Shown piece after piece: positions 35,376 to 47,600 of a stretch of 64,000 bases of DNA. The notes beneath the pieces were generated by a model. That model worked only from the letters and a program-made list of their open reading frames with translations, did not search any database and had not been told where the DNA came from. The position numbers and the translations under genes were made by a program. Each line of letters opens with the position of its first letter. Within the stretch, counting starts at the first letter, position 1. Source of the DNA: Mesaphorura yosii (Eukaryota; Arthropoda; Collembola; Poduromorpha; Tullbergiidae); assembly GCA_009869945.1 (NCBI GenBank), contig WIXG01000041.1, positions 275,737-339,736 of the forward strand. Reading direction: 5' to 3'.

Positions 35376-38300
35376 CTAGGTCTTCTTTTTCTTCTTGTAG
35401 TACGTGTCGTTGTAGTAATTTGACGGCAGCGGACCGTTTCCACTTCCTGTGCTCCCTGAACTCCCACAGCTCATGTTTCCTCCACCGCCGGGTGACAAAT
35501 GGTTGGAGGACGTCGTGCTGGATGGAGACGACGAGCTGGCAAAGTCCGCCACATCAGCAACTGGTTCGTTGTGCACCTTCCGCTTCTGGGCCATCAGATT
35601 GTTGTGATGGCTGTGGTGACTGTGATGGCCGTGGTCACCTCCGCCGGAGTGTCCGTGATGATTGTTGTTCTTGTGCTGATGGTTGTGATGTGTGTTGGTT
35701 CCGTTCCCTGGACTAACGGATGGGGCCCAAATATTGCGTGCACCGTGGAATCCGTTGTGCGACGCACTACTCGACGCCCCATACCCCAAAATCGAATGGG
35801 GTGGACTGCCCAACACCGAATTGCTCCAAGGGGTCGGTGTTGGGGAAACATTCCCGTTTCCCGACTCGAGTAAATTATTTTTTATCGCGTTATTGTTGTT
35901 GTGGCTCCTCGAAAACGGGGAGTACGTCGGGGACCGTGGCGACGATCCGCTCATTTCACTGCTCCCGTTTGAACCGCTGCGTTGTGGCAGGATTTGGTGC
36001 ATGCCGCCACCAACGTGGTTGTGGTGGCTCCCGCTCCCGAGTCCGTTGTTAAATTGACGGTTCGGATTTCCGATGGGTGACGGCGGAGTGCTCATGCCGG
36101 AGCTCCAGCTGTTTCGCTCCTTCATGAACCCGTCGTGATGCGATGGCGCGTGCTGGTTGAACGCGTGCTGCTGCTGGTGCTGGTCGTTCTTCATGGACTG
36201 CATCAGGAGGTCCAGAATCGCAGTGGAAACTCCGCCCTGTATCTGTCCGTCTCCGAAGGGATTACTTCCGCGTGGCTGTCCCATCGAGTGGTGGAGGTTG
36301 CTGTCGTCGATCTGGAATGGATTGCCTTGTGGATGCAGGGGAAAGCCATGAGAAGGCATTGCACCATTCCCGGCTCCTCCAAAATGCTGCTGCTGTTGGT
36401 TTCCTCCTCCAAACAAGTTGCTCAGATTCTGTGGATTGCTCAGGAGTGAGTTGAGCGCTTCCTGCAAATCTCCTGTCGACCCACCACGAGAAAGGTTCGA
36501 GTGCTGTTGATGCTGGTGGTGATGAAATTGTCCGTTGTTTGGGGTCGCGAACCCCGGCGGTGAGCTATTTTGCTGGTGGTGCTGCTGCTGGAGGTGCGAG
36601 AGCCCGAACATTGACTCGGACGCCGAGCGCCCGATCGGTGAGCCAATGGAAGAGTTGCTAGACATCGAATTCTGCTTCATGAAGAGTGGTGAAGTGTTGC
36701 CAGACGGCGAATTCGGAGTGTCTGACGGCGACGAGTGTCCAAATAGGGAATACCACACAGCATGAAGCGGGTCGTTTGTGGAAGGCTTGCTGGAAATGTT
36801 CAGTCCTGTGTCCATCGGAATGTCGAGTGCAGGCGAGCTGAGCCCTGAAGGACACGGAAGTAGGGCGCCCTACAAAATGAAGCACAATTAGCACATGAAT
36901 ATCAGTACAGTAGGCAATGCACGATGCACGCAGCAATGTAATGCCCAGAGTTATGTTTTGAAAACATAAAAATTCCTTCAGAAGTCTGTGCGGCTGCCAA
37001 CTTTTAATTTTGCAGGCCTCGAAGACGTCAACGTCAGCCATCAGTCCTTTGCGGACTAATATAGTTAATGGGGCGCGTGGGCCGAGAGAGAAGCCGAACA
37101 AGACACCGAACGAATAAAAATTGTCTTTGTATTTGTCCCAGACTCCGAGTGCATAAATCATGGGACATTTTACTCGAATTTATCCTACGCTGTCTACTAC
37201 ATTTGTTCCTTAATCGAGACTTGCATGCTGTGCAAAATCTGTTTTTCATGCCAAATTATATTTTCGTGCTGCATACCTTATGAAAGCCATTTGGTGCGTT
37301 GCTGTACGGTGGAGTGCTGTTTCTAGACGACGACTTATTGAACACGTTACCCGTCGACCATCGATCATCTTTGCCCATGCCGACGCCACTCGCTGCCGCC
37401 GAGCTGTGCATGCCGCTGCCGTTGGTGCCTCGATGCTGCTGCATATTCTTCAGGTGGTTTCCAGGATGCAGTCCGGGTGGCGGCGACTGAAAGTAATTGT
37501 GTTGTTGTGGAATGTTGGAGTGGCTGCTGGAACTTACGGAGCCATTGCTCGTGTGGTTTGTGTCCAGAGCGTTCAGAGAACTCAGCCCAAGGAGTCCTCC
37601 CCCAGCGCCTCCGCCACCACCGTTGCAGTTTCCAATCCCCAGCAAATTGGAGGAAGAGGAAGAGGAAGATGACGAGGAAGGACTGAGTCCAAGGATCGAG
37701 GACAAATTGTTTGGTCCATTGTTCATGGGAATTCCGTTCAGAGAATCGCCCTTACTCACAGCCTGCAACGCGGTGAGCAGTTGCTGGTTCTGAAGGGCAA
37801 CTGCTGCAGCGGCAGCGGCTGCTGCAGCGGAATTGTTTCCTGCGTTCGGTGAAAACGCACCTCCGCTACCGCCTCCATTCAGAAGCCCGTTGCCCACTCC
37901 ATTTAAGCCCCCATTCTGCTGTTGCTGCATCTGCTGACTTGCGAGCAGGATCGTGAGCGCTGTTTGTTGCGCATTCTTCAGCGTGTTGGAGCTGTTGGGC
38001 GACGTGGAGTACTGCGATGACGATGAAGAACCCGAACCCTTCTGAAATGGGTTGCGTTTTCCGCCAGGTGGCTCGACGCCATTGCTCCCGAGTCCCTTGC
38101 CCTTCTGCACGTCTTGGATTTGTTGCAAAATTATGCTTTGAAGATTTTGGGCAACTGCAAAGAGAACGTCGGGGAGTCGAGTATTAAAAATGGTGTCAAA
38201 CGCTTTCAAGCCATGCAATAAAGTCGCAGTCACATCCTAGCCTTCACATTACACGAGAACGGGGAACTCAAGCGTCTAAACGGGATGAAGCGGAGTTCAA

Positions 38301-41300
38301 AGGTTGCATGACACGCGCACTTTGACGCTTTGAGTGAAGCAAACATGGTACGATCCGTTTCACTTTGAAAATCAAACCTACGCGACACCGACTTTCTCCG
38401 AGTTGTTTATGCAATACGACGCGAGCGGCGACGGCGACCACACGCTGCGATTTCTCTATTAACAAAACCTTATATTTCCAATTCTAAAAGACTCCAGCGG
38501 GTTTCCTATTATTGCACTTATTTGATCTTCCCTCTCGCAAATAACGCTTTTTGCATGGCACAAGCCTTCCACTCCGCTCCTCTTTGAAACACACTCAAAT
38601 CTTGCTCGCGATGATGAAAGGCGATCAGAGCTGGCAAGTATTTTTATTTTTATTTACTGGCTTCTCAACGACAAAGACAAAACTTAGAACTTGAAAGCCG
38701 TTGCTCACTGTCACCTGTTCTCGTCGCATCTTTGTTTTCTGTTTTCTCCGAATTTCGAAAATCGTCAAAGTACATGCCGAATGAGGTGATGGGCGACGCG
38801 ACGGGTCAGACGAAAATGCTGTGCTTGTGTCTATTTTTAAATACGAGAAGGATCGACGAGCACATAAAAGCCGGTTAAGTGAATCTGACATATGAGCAGA
38901 GCAGAGTGAGACGAAGAAGTGGCACTGGAGAAAGGATTTATGAAATCCCTTTCAAATGTGTTTTCTCTCCTTTTTATTGCTTAATTTTCTCCTGCTCATG
39001 TCAACTTGTTATTGCTACTCTGCTTCGCCTCTGCCGTGCCTGCCTGCCCACACTTATTGCCTTTCCTTTAAAGTCCTTCAGAAGAGCTCTCAGCCTCAGC
39101 CATGTTTCCGGAGATCGACTCGAATGCTGTTGATGCCGTGCTGATGGACTCCCCATCGTGATTTCGATTTAATGGGATTGCATCACCGACGAACGAAGAC
39201 GAAGATGCTCGTATCGTCGTATCTCCGAGCCACAACTCGCAGACTTACTCTCCTGCCGCTCAGACTGCGGTCGGTTAGTCGATTGTGTGCTAATTGAACC
39301 TGGAGCTCGATGGCATGAAATGAATTCTCATCCGAATCCGAATCCTTGGATGTCATTCGCCATAGTTTGACCATGCGTATGGCTTGGTTCCTCTGGAAAA
39401 TCCCCATATAAATCCCAAAGCAAAGACTTTTCGGGTTTTCTGCGGTTAGGGTACGAAGAATTGGAAATTGAGAGCGGATTTTATGAGTTCACCGCCAAAT
39501 CAGAAGCGCAGGTGAAATTCTCATCAATTTTAATTGTGTTTTGAATCCCCACGAATCAGGCCCTAAATTCCGGCCTGGTTGCGTGAGTTCTTCTCAATTA
39601 TTGCATTCTTTGGGAGGGTATTAGCCATTGTGCAATGAGTCGGACAGCGTGCTCACTAATTTGCTATCATCACATTCCACTTGCTGGCAAATCCCCCACT
39701 CGTCCTCGTCTCATTGTTCGAGGCAGGCAGGTAGCCTGGCCTGGCCTGGCCTGTTTTCCCACCGTCATGCCAGCGCCAGCGAGGGATAATATTATTTCAG
39801 AGTATTGTTTCCTGATCCTTCGGTTCCGTTGTTTGTTTGTTGGCAAAACCAACAACACCAGGCCAATTCTTTTTATATCTCCAGCCAGCCAGAATTGCCG
39901 TTGCATCGCATTTGGACTGGAGAAGAAGGGAGAAAGTGAAAAGTTCCCAAGAGCATAATATAATACAGCCAGCCAGCCAGCGAGTAAAGGCTTTATTGTG
40001 CTTTACTGTGAACTAGTGCGCACTGATATTGGATTATGAACGTGTTCGTGGTGCGCGGAGCAAATGGCGGAGAAAGTGGTGAGAAAGGTCTAAGCTCAGT
40101 TAAGCTCCAAAATTGAGATATTTTACAACTTCCAAAAATAAAGAATCTTCCAAACACAAAAGACACAACAATAACAGTCTGAGACGCAGAAAGTTTTCCT
40201 GTGACTGCAATTGTTTACGACGAAAGGAAGAAAAGAAGAAACCTCACAATGCAAACTATCAAAATACAGGAGAATAAATAAATTTTCTCGCTCGCTTTTC
40301 GGGGGTATTTTTGGCGTAAATTTTGATTGTGAGGTACAGTCCACTGACTTCACTGAGATCTATTCAACAAGTGCTTAGCCCGACCATCCGTAAAACTCCG
40401 AGTCATGATTTAGATTTTATGCGTTGGCAACAAGATCAAAATCAGTGTATTCATTTATTGTGAAATTGAGAAGCGTGAAAAATAGCTTCACTTTGCACTC
40501 GAATGATTTAGCACAGGCTTCTATGTTTAAGTACTGAATACCAATGCAAACGTGCAATCAAGTAGATCATCAGTACATGATTGCCCGCTCTGCCATGCAA
40601 GAATGTCACGGCACCATGGATTACATTGGAACGTGTTACTTTTCCTTTTAATAATGTCACACTAATGAAAGGTTGGCGACAAAGAGAGAGCGAGAAGAGT
40701 TAATAGTTAACAAAGCGTGCTGGCGCTGGTTGACTTGACTTTCTCCTGCTTCCTCACTACTCGGTAACGCACGCGGTAACGAAGCGGAATCAATTTTCGC
40801 CTTGTTACATTACCGAATACGTACATAATTAATAGCCCTGCGTAGTGTAATTGTATCCTTTATTCTCTGCGAAATCTAATCTGGCGTAGAGAAGGCAATA
40901 AGTCTTGTCTCCCTTCTGGGAACCTTATCGTTATCGTTGTCAGCGTGTCACCAGGTGCCTGAATTCTTTTGTTGTGCAGTAAATTTGCAAAATAAACAAA
41001 CGTGCAGGAAAAACGTGTCTTCAGGTTATACGAATTAAGGCTACACCTGGAGAAAATTGGGCCATGTTCCAGGTCACGACAATGACAATGACACTGGCAA
41101 TGAGAAATGTCAGCTCCAGTTCAAAAGCCCTTGAGATACTTGAGAATCAGTGTGCCTCAGTAAAGGCATTCCATTGCATGTATGAAATATCTAAACTCTA
41201 AAGAGTCCGTGCAATAAAATGGAGAGTGCAAAGTTCATACAGAAAACGGACTACAGCTTGGCTTGACTTGGAGTGTGTGGTATCCGTTCCAGCTTCCAAG

Positions 41301-44300
41301 ATCGAGGAAATATGTACTTGTTTGTCGCAATTTATTTCCATTAAATTTGTATTAAAGAAACCTGGTGCACTTTGTTCTCTGTTTTTTCATTACCGCCACG
41401 ATTATGAAGATATATTGTGACACGCACAGGAAAAATAGGATTTTGTGCTCTGAATACGCAATTATGACCTGGCCCAGGACTGCGAAGGAGTGGAGCTCGC
41501 CACGCCAGTAAACCAGTGGTTTCTTAATTCTCACCTTTACTGCTAAGCTTAGCAAGGTAAACTTTCGCAATGAAATTCTTGAAATGCCTTCATGTGTGCC
41601 AAAAGCGAAAGCACGTATTTTCAAAAAGTAAATCCAGGCTTCGCAATTAAAGGCGGACAAATTCGAAGTTACGGCAATGGCAATGAAGCGACAAATGTTC
41701 GCACGTACGACGTCTATGCTCATACAAACATTGCAAGCATTTCACGTGTCTATGATCCCCCAGTTGTATTTATTGCCCGTGCCGGTGCCGCTGTGGCTGT
41801 TCACTTTTGTCACCGTCACGCAATGAGGATTTTAGGATCGGGAATATCGGACTGAAGACGGGACAGGGCACAAGACGAAAGTAAACAGAGTCTAATCTGT
41901 AGCTCAGTCGGGAATGGCGAATGTACTCAGGCAATTGAATGTCCAAAGCAAAGGTCAGCGCGGCGAGAGAGAGAAAGTCCAATATCCCAAATTGCGGAAA
42001 GCAAAACACAATTCACAAAACTGAAGTTGGCGGAAAACATTTGAACCATTAAAAGATCATTGGGATAAAAGTTGAAAATTGGGAAAATTGGTTTCTAGTT
42101 TCTGGTCTCGAAAGTTCTGTGCAGAATCCTGCCAGCCACAATGCACATGGACAATGGGCTCAATAAATGTGATACGATGCGAGCGAGCTGTGAGAAGAGC
42201 CTGATTAAACTTTGTAAACCTATTCTTTTAATCTTGTATCGCTTTTGTAGTGTGCAGGCTTTATTGACAACTCTTGCATGGCGTAGCGGGTTTGGTGAAC
42301 GTGATGCTCTGACCATCTGGATGGAACTCATATGCAGATAAACAAGATAATGCACAAAGCTGAGTGGATTCAGTTATAAAGCAAATCATAGTCTCATTTG
42401 GCAAATGCTGCGCCGGGATGAAGTGGAAGTTGAGCTCGGGCATTGGATCAATGTGACTAGTGACTGCACTTATAATTATCGAACAAAAGAGGACAAAAGA
42501 GAAAGCGTTAGGACTTACACACTGGATTCTGCTTGGCAAGACTCTGGAGTTGCTGAAATACTGCTGGAGCCGGTGGGTCGGGCAGCAGTGCGCTTCTGCC
42601 TTTGTTGCTTCCCTGAAATTCACAATAAAACGAGTTAATTTCATGGATGTTGGTCTGCTTCATACATGCAGTGCTCGGACTAGAATTGAAATTAATTTAA
42701 AAATGAAAGCCGACACCTTATGTAAATAAAGACTACAACGAGTATCCCAAATAAACAAGTTCAAAGGGTTTGACTAGAAACGTTCGAAACGTGAAAGACG
42801 GAAATTCGACACGAGTCACACTGGGTCTGGCGCATATCTGAGTTTACAGTTCATGACCCAGAATTCTTCAAGTGCAGGGCTCTTAAATTAAAGATTGTGC
42901 TCTTACCCCATCGTTCAGGAGCTTCAGGTAGAGGTTAATTGCTCGAACGCCAGGAATGTAGTAAGCGACTCGAATTCGCTGTCCATGCACCATGTAACCG
43001 TCCAGCCGTTGCTGAGTCTTCTCGGTATCGTCTTCGTCCAAAAATTCGACCAAGCCCCAGTCTTGAGGGCAGCCGTTTCGTAACGCAATCTGCATTCGGA
43101 GTGGCAAAAGATAAATCATCTGTGAATTGTATTGAAAGATAATTGAGATGGCCTTAACGTACCTGACAATACGGTGGGTTGACGACGCCACTGAAAATAC
43201 GGCGAAATTCTCCCATGTTTCTGTAGTTTGGTGGTAATTGGTCGACATAGAGGCACTTGGAATGGAGCGATCGCAAGGTGACATGACTAGAGTCAAGCCA
43301 ATCACAAACCAAGGTAAAATCAAGAAGTTCTCTCCCGTCCAGTGCGTTCTTGGCTTGAAGCGCGGATTCCTTTGTAATGTACTCGACGAATCCGTAGCCT
43401 TTCGTATCACCTATGAGAGTAGAGAGGCATGTGTTTTAGAGTTCTTTGCCAACGTTGCAGAAACCTCTTTCATTAAATGGATAAGTGGATTAAAATTAAT
43501 TTTCGAATTATTAGTCTGTGAATTCTGAGTATATTTTGCTAAATGGACAAACAGGCCGTCCGAGAATTTTTGGTCGCCACTCGCGAGCAGTGGAACAAAA
43601 TAATATTTGAAAAGGAAGCGAGGTAAGAACTTTGAAAGAAATCCACGTTTTACGGGAATCGGGATGAATCGATATGATTTGACTGATTTTAGTAATAATG
43701 TTTGTTTCCAGTTTCTTCATAAAGTTTCAGCATTTGCTTAGACAAAACCTTGAGGATGTGGCGATGCATCTGCTTCTATCGGTCAGTCCGTTATACTAAC
43801 CCCGAGTTTATTGCAGTCGTTACAAGGTGTGAGAAATTATGATAAAACTGCAGGAAAAAGCGGCCAAGAACGAAATAAAAGAATTGAAGTCAAAATTGGA
43901 ACAGCAGAAACCAAAGCGTAAACGACGCAAAGTGGAAGAGAATTTGCCAGGATGTTCTGCGTCTCCGAAGCAGCAAAAGACTGAGTAAATTGTAAACCAC
44001 TGCCTATTTTGAATTACAACCGAATTGTGTAATTGGGTTAAAACACTTATGATGTACCTGTCCGTTCACTAATCATCAAGAAGCATCGTCTGATTTCCCC
44101 ATACGTCGATACTAAAGCCGTAAATCTCTGTTCGGTGTACGAAGTTGGAAGACGACCCACACACAGCAGCATTTCGGTAGGCGACGGTACGATTGTAATT
44201 CGCTGGCCTCGGAGGGTGTACGTAGCATTCCGATCCCAATTTTCCAACAACTGCAATTAAAGAAAGGCATTCGTCAGATTCCGTATTAACTAGCATACTA

Positions 44301-44609
44301 AAGGAAGAAGGCAAACTTATGAGTCTACGCATAAAAAAACGAAATTCACCAGGCTTCTTCTAGGTCGTAAAGAATTGAGCCTCGATTTGAATGTCTAAGC
44401 ACGAGCCGAGATCGAAGATCTGTTAATCACCAAATACTTACTGAACTGAACTAGACTACGTCTAGAAGGCATGAAGATCACGATCTACCATCTAAGAAAC
44501 TGCGTCTCATATCATATCTTACCTCTGGTGAGCAGAGAGCCACTCGTGCTGATCCAGCCTGAATGCAAACTGATTGCACATCCCATTCGGAGAGCAACTC
44601 GCGTATTTC
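35376..44609 (-). CDS. Raver: Raver-family ribonucleoprotein (PTB-binding, three RRMs), 5' end missing
   Basis: Raver proteins are RNA-binding cofactors of PTB and, in vertebrates, also bind vinculin/metavinculin. Exons in transcript order: 44523-44609, 44058-44250, 43163-43410, 42907-43089, 37277-38236, 35376-36869. All are in frame and end at TAG; with the seven residues of the edge exon the partial protein is 1061 residues (human RAVER1/2 about 600-750). RRM1 is partial (EIRELLSEWDVQSVCI). RRM2 has RNP2 LLCVGRLP (64-71) and RNP1 KGYGFVEY (104-111). RRM3 has CLYVDQLP (153-160) and a degenerate RNP1 around WGLVEFL. The order, spacing and sequence match Raver rather than other three-RRM families. 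After residue 245 comes a conserved-looking helix (LLHGLKAFDTIFNTRLPDVL), then about 770 residues of Gln, Ala, Ser, Asn, Gly and His runs. SILGLSP (424-430) fits the PTB RRM2-interacting motif; SVLGSPP (915-921) is close. A basic tail, YYKKKKKT, ends the protein. The 37278 donor to 36870 acceptor is clear; the 38237 acceptor has a weak pyrimidine tract. Confidence 0.93.
38237..42906 (-). other. 4.7-kb intron of Raver
   Basis: This lies between the RRM3 exon (donor at 42906) and the first low-complexity exon (acceptor at 38237). I find no nested gene. It contains a CCTGG tandem at about 39735-39753 and GCCAG repeats near 39884 and 39966. Open frames such as 42261-42644 (-) have no family resemblance. 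An alternative Raver exon cannot be excluded. Confidence 0.7.
39735..39753. repeat. CCTGG microsatellite-like tandem
   Basis: Nearly four copies of a CCTGG unit in tandem inside the large Raver intron. No function is evident. Confidence 0.7.
43543..43988 (+). CDS. Small nested gene, basic coiled-coil protein of unknown function
   Basis: Three exons (43543-43622, 43712-43781, 43854-43988) on the plus strand lie wholly inside the Raver intron 43411-44057, which is transcribed the other way. Splice signals are good: donor GTAAGA, acceptor GTTTGTTTCCAG, donor GTCAGT, acceptor AAACTGCAG; phases 2 and 0 match. The product is 94 residues: a helix-prone, charged N-terminal half (REFLVATREQWNKIIFEKE, then FQHLLRQNLEDVAMHLLLS), a lysine/glutamate-rich coiled-coil-like stretch (51-69), and a nuclear-localisation-like PKRKRRK (70-76), ending in TAA. 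The context GCTAAATGG suits a start. I recognise no family; the layout would suit a small chromatin or complex subunit, which is only a guess. No canonical poly(A) signal is close. A read-through of the last acceptor meets a stop, which supports the splice chosen. Confidence 0.6.
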
Positions 44610-47600
44610 CTGCAAAATCAAAGATTTTGTTTATTAGTTCCAGTTAATCGCAATCGCGTTACTAGTTTTCTTTCGGATTGGTCATCAGTGACCTGCGATT
44701 CGACTCGACTCATCTATCTATGCATCAAAATGGTCGTTGGTCATGCCTGTCCTGCCCGGAGTCTCGTTCTTGTCCAGCTTATTATGGTAATCTCATATTA
44801 TCAAGAGTGAACAGTTTACTCTGATTTCTTGGCGTATGTAGGTAGTCAAAGAGTTAAATGTCTCTTATGAAGTCCAAGTATCATAGGGTAATTCCATCAA
44901 AGTACATCAATGGTAATGCTGGCTACCGTCCGAGAAAGGAGAAATAAGCAGTCGCTAGCCAGGTTGCATTATTGCGTTATTACTGCGCTATAAAGCTAAT
45001 GATCAAAGACACTCGGTCGGTCGTCCAAGCTCATTCACGTACTACCAAGCCAAGCCAAGACATGGAAGAACGTCGTACGAAATCAAATCAAATCAACTCG
45101 TCGTCCTCTCCCTGGAATTGCACACATGATCTATAAAATAAAGTCGAGGTGAATCCTGACTCTGACTCCAGACGGATTTTAAAATGACGTTCAAGTACAC
45201 AATAACGTCTTAATTTTATTTTTATTGCCTAGGCCGAGCCAAGACAAGGTACCAGCGAATTCTAGACGCGATTTACGAATGCTATTTGATTAGAACACAC
45301 ACAGACGACGTAACAGCTCGCTCTGAATACAGTCTAATCTGTATTTTCCCCATTTCCTCGGAATGTATTCCTTATCTCATCGTGTAGCGATTGCTCTTTG
45401 CCAATTGCCATTTGCTACGCATCATCTCGACACTGCAGTGACTGCAACACAAAGCAGGACCCAGCAGCTCGAATTCAGCTGCGCATTCGGTGGGAATGTC
45501 CGTGTCTAATGGAAAGTTGAACTTCTTCAAGGATTCTATCGCCTGATTCGACCTGCGTGTCGCTGTGGATAAAAATCTGCCATATGCTCATGCATTATGC
45601 TCGACTGAGCCCTGCCTTGCCCGCTTGCCACTTGCGTTTCGAATCTCACTTCCGCTTTTCAAAGTGTTGATAAAATAAAACTCCGACACACAACTTTACA
45701 TTTCTCAAGAGGCCATGAGCCCAAGATCACTTGGAATAATTTTCCGTGGAAATTAATTAAGATGAAGAGACTCTGCCATTCAGCCAATTTGTACTTTAGG
45801 AAATGAAGGTCAGCTTCAAAGGAGGGGATCTTCGCAATCATTCAGGCTCATCAAGAGCAAAGAGAAGATGAACTCAAAGGAAGGCATGGCATTCCTGTCT
45901 GCCTGAACCTGCTTTCACTCTTCACTGCCCCTCGTCCTCGTCTCGTCTGCGCCTCTGCTGCCGCCGTCGACTTGCTTTCACTTCCAGCAACGCAACGTAA
46001 CCCCTGAAACGTGAGCAGCAGCAGCAGCGGTCTTGAAGTCAGTCTATTTACATTCTGGGAAAATCGAACAGGGAATGCGAGGAGCATATTGCAATCTGAG
46101 CAAATTGAAAATGATTTGGGATACTTAGCGAGCACGAGCACGAGAGCACGAAAAGTAAAAAAGATACTTTGACTGTGCCCACGAGTACATTATTATGTCA
46201 TGCATTCTGATTTGATTTGATTTTCTTGATCTTTTCCCGTCTCGGCCGGCGCCCCACGCCAATACGCCAATTTGACTGCCACTTGGAGTGTGAGAGTCCT
46301 TTCTCGACTCCCCTCGTTCGTGGTCTTAATTTGATTGAATTGAATCGCGGCTCACTGCTCAATCATGATGAATTGTCATCACGGGCATACAGGCAAGAGG
46401 CAAATACGATGCATGGGAAAAGGCAAATATTAGAACTCAGAGTGGATTTAATATTTACATTTCATTCTGGCTGCGTTCTCTGCGTTGTGCAGAATTGAGC
46501 CTCATGTTGTTGAGACTTTGGCGGAGTTGACCACAAGTTTATTGCATAATATTCCGTAATGCTCTTTAATGCTTTATGGCTTCGTTCGGCTATGCTGTGC
46601 TATGTAGGAATAGTTCGTACTAGTAGTTAAAGTGTATTGAACCGATCATCGAACAGTAGAAATACCATAATCCGTGGAGCAGAAACGCCGTACATACATA
46701 AATATTATTATTACATCGCACTGGGCAAAGCACAGGCAAAGACGTCGCAGAATTCGGTAAAATGGTTTATTAGAGTACATTACTCCTTCTCCTTCTGCCG
46801 TGGGCCCGCTGCCCAGTCCAAATTTTAAATATTTACTTAGCATCAAGCGTTCAAGGCACTCATGTGAAAATTCCTTCAACACGATTCCGACGATTCGGCC
46901 AAGGAGAACTCTTTAAAATTGTATTTGCTAAATTTGCGAATATTTTAACACGGTCGTATTTTGTATGGAGCTGGATTTCATTCTCGTTTTATTCCTTCTC
47001 ATTATCCACCTGTCTGCCGCTAATAACACCCAACTACAACTGCATAAGAGCAGGCAGCACGAAGAACTCGTAAATAATATTAAACCTGTCATTTCATCAC
47101 GCGTCTATCTCTTCTTCTCTAGCATTGGCGAAATACTAAGTAACATGTATTCTATATTTTCTATTCTTTACCTTTTACCTGTGCGCTTTCTGCATGCATG
47201 CTTGGACGACGCCGACGCTTCTTTTGCAACAATGTGTGTATTTTTTTAGTGTAGGCTGTGAACATGAACTTCAACTTCCTCCTTCGCTGGCTCATTCAAA
47301 TCACAAATCGCGAAAACATCATCATCATCATCACCGCATCGCATCAATTTGCTCAGAGGTCTTTGGACTCTCCTCAAGACATTTAATAATGCAGCGCAAA
47401 GCAATGGATTGACGATGCAACATTGTTGCTTGATACCATAAAAAAGTTAATGAACTTGAGACGCAAGACGCCGCGCTGCTGGCTGGCTGGGAGAGGTGAA
47501 TGAATGACGAACAATGTAGCCAAGGCGAATGGCGAATTCGAACAATGTTGCAGTGCAGGCAAACAAGGGTTCATTGTTGTACTCGGGCAAATATTACGTA

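Noticed and set aside
42261..42644. 127-codon minus-strand ORF in the large Raver intron
   Set aside because: Does not continue the Raver frame through plausible splice sites and resembles no known domain.
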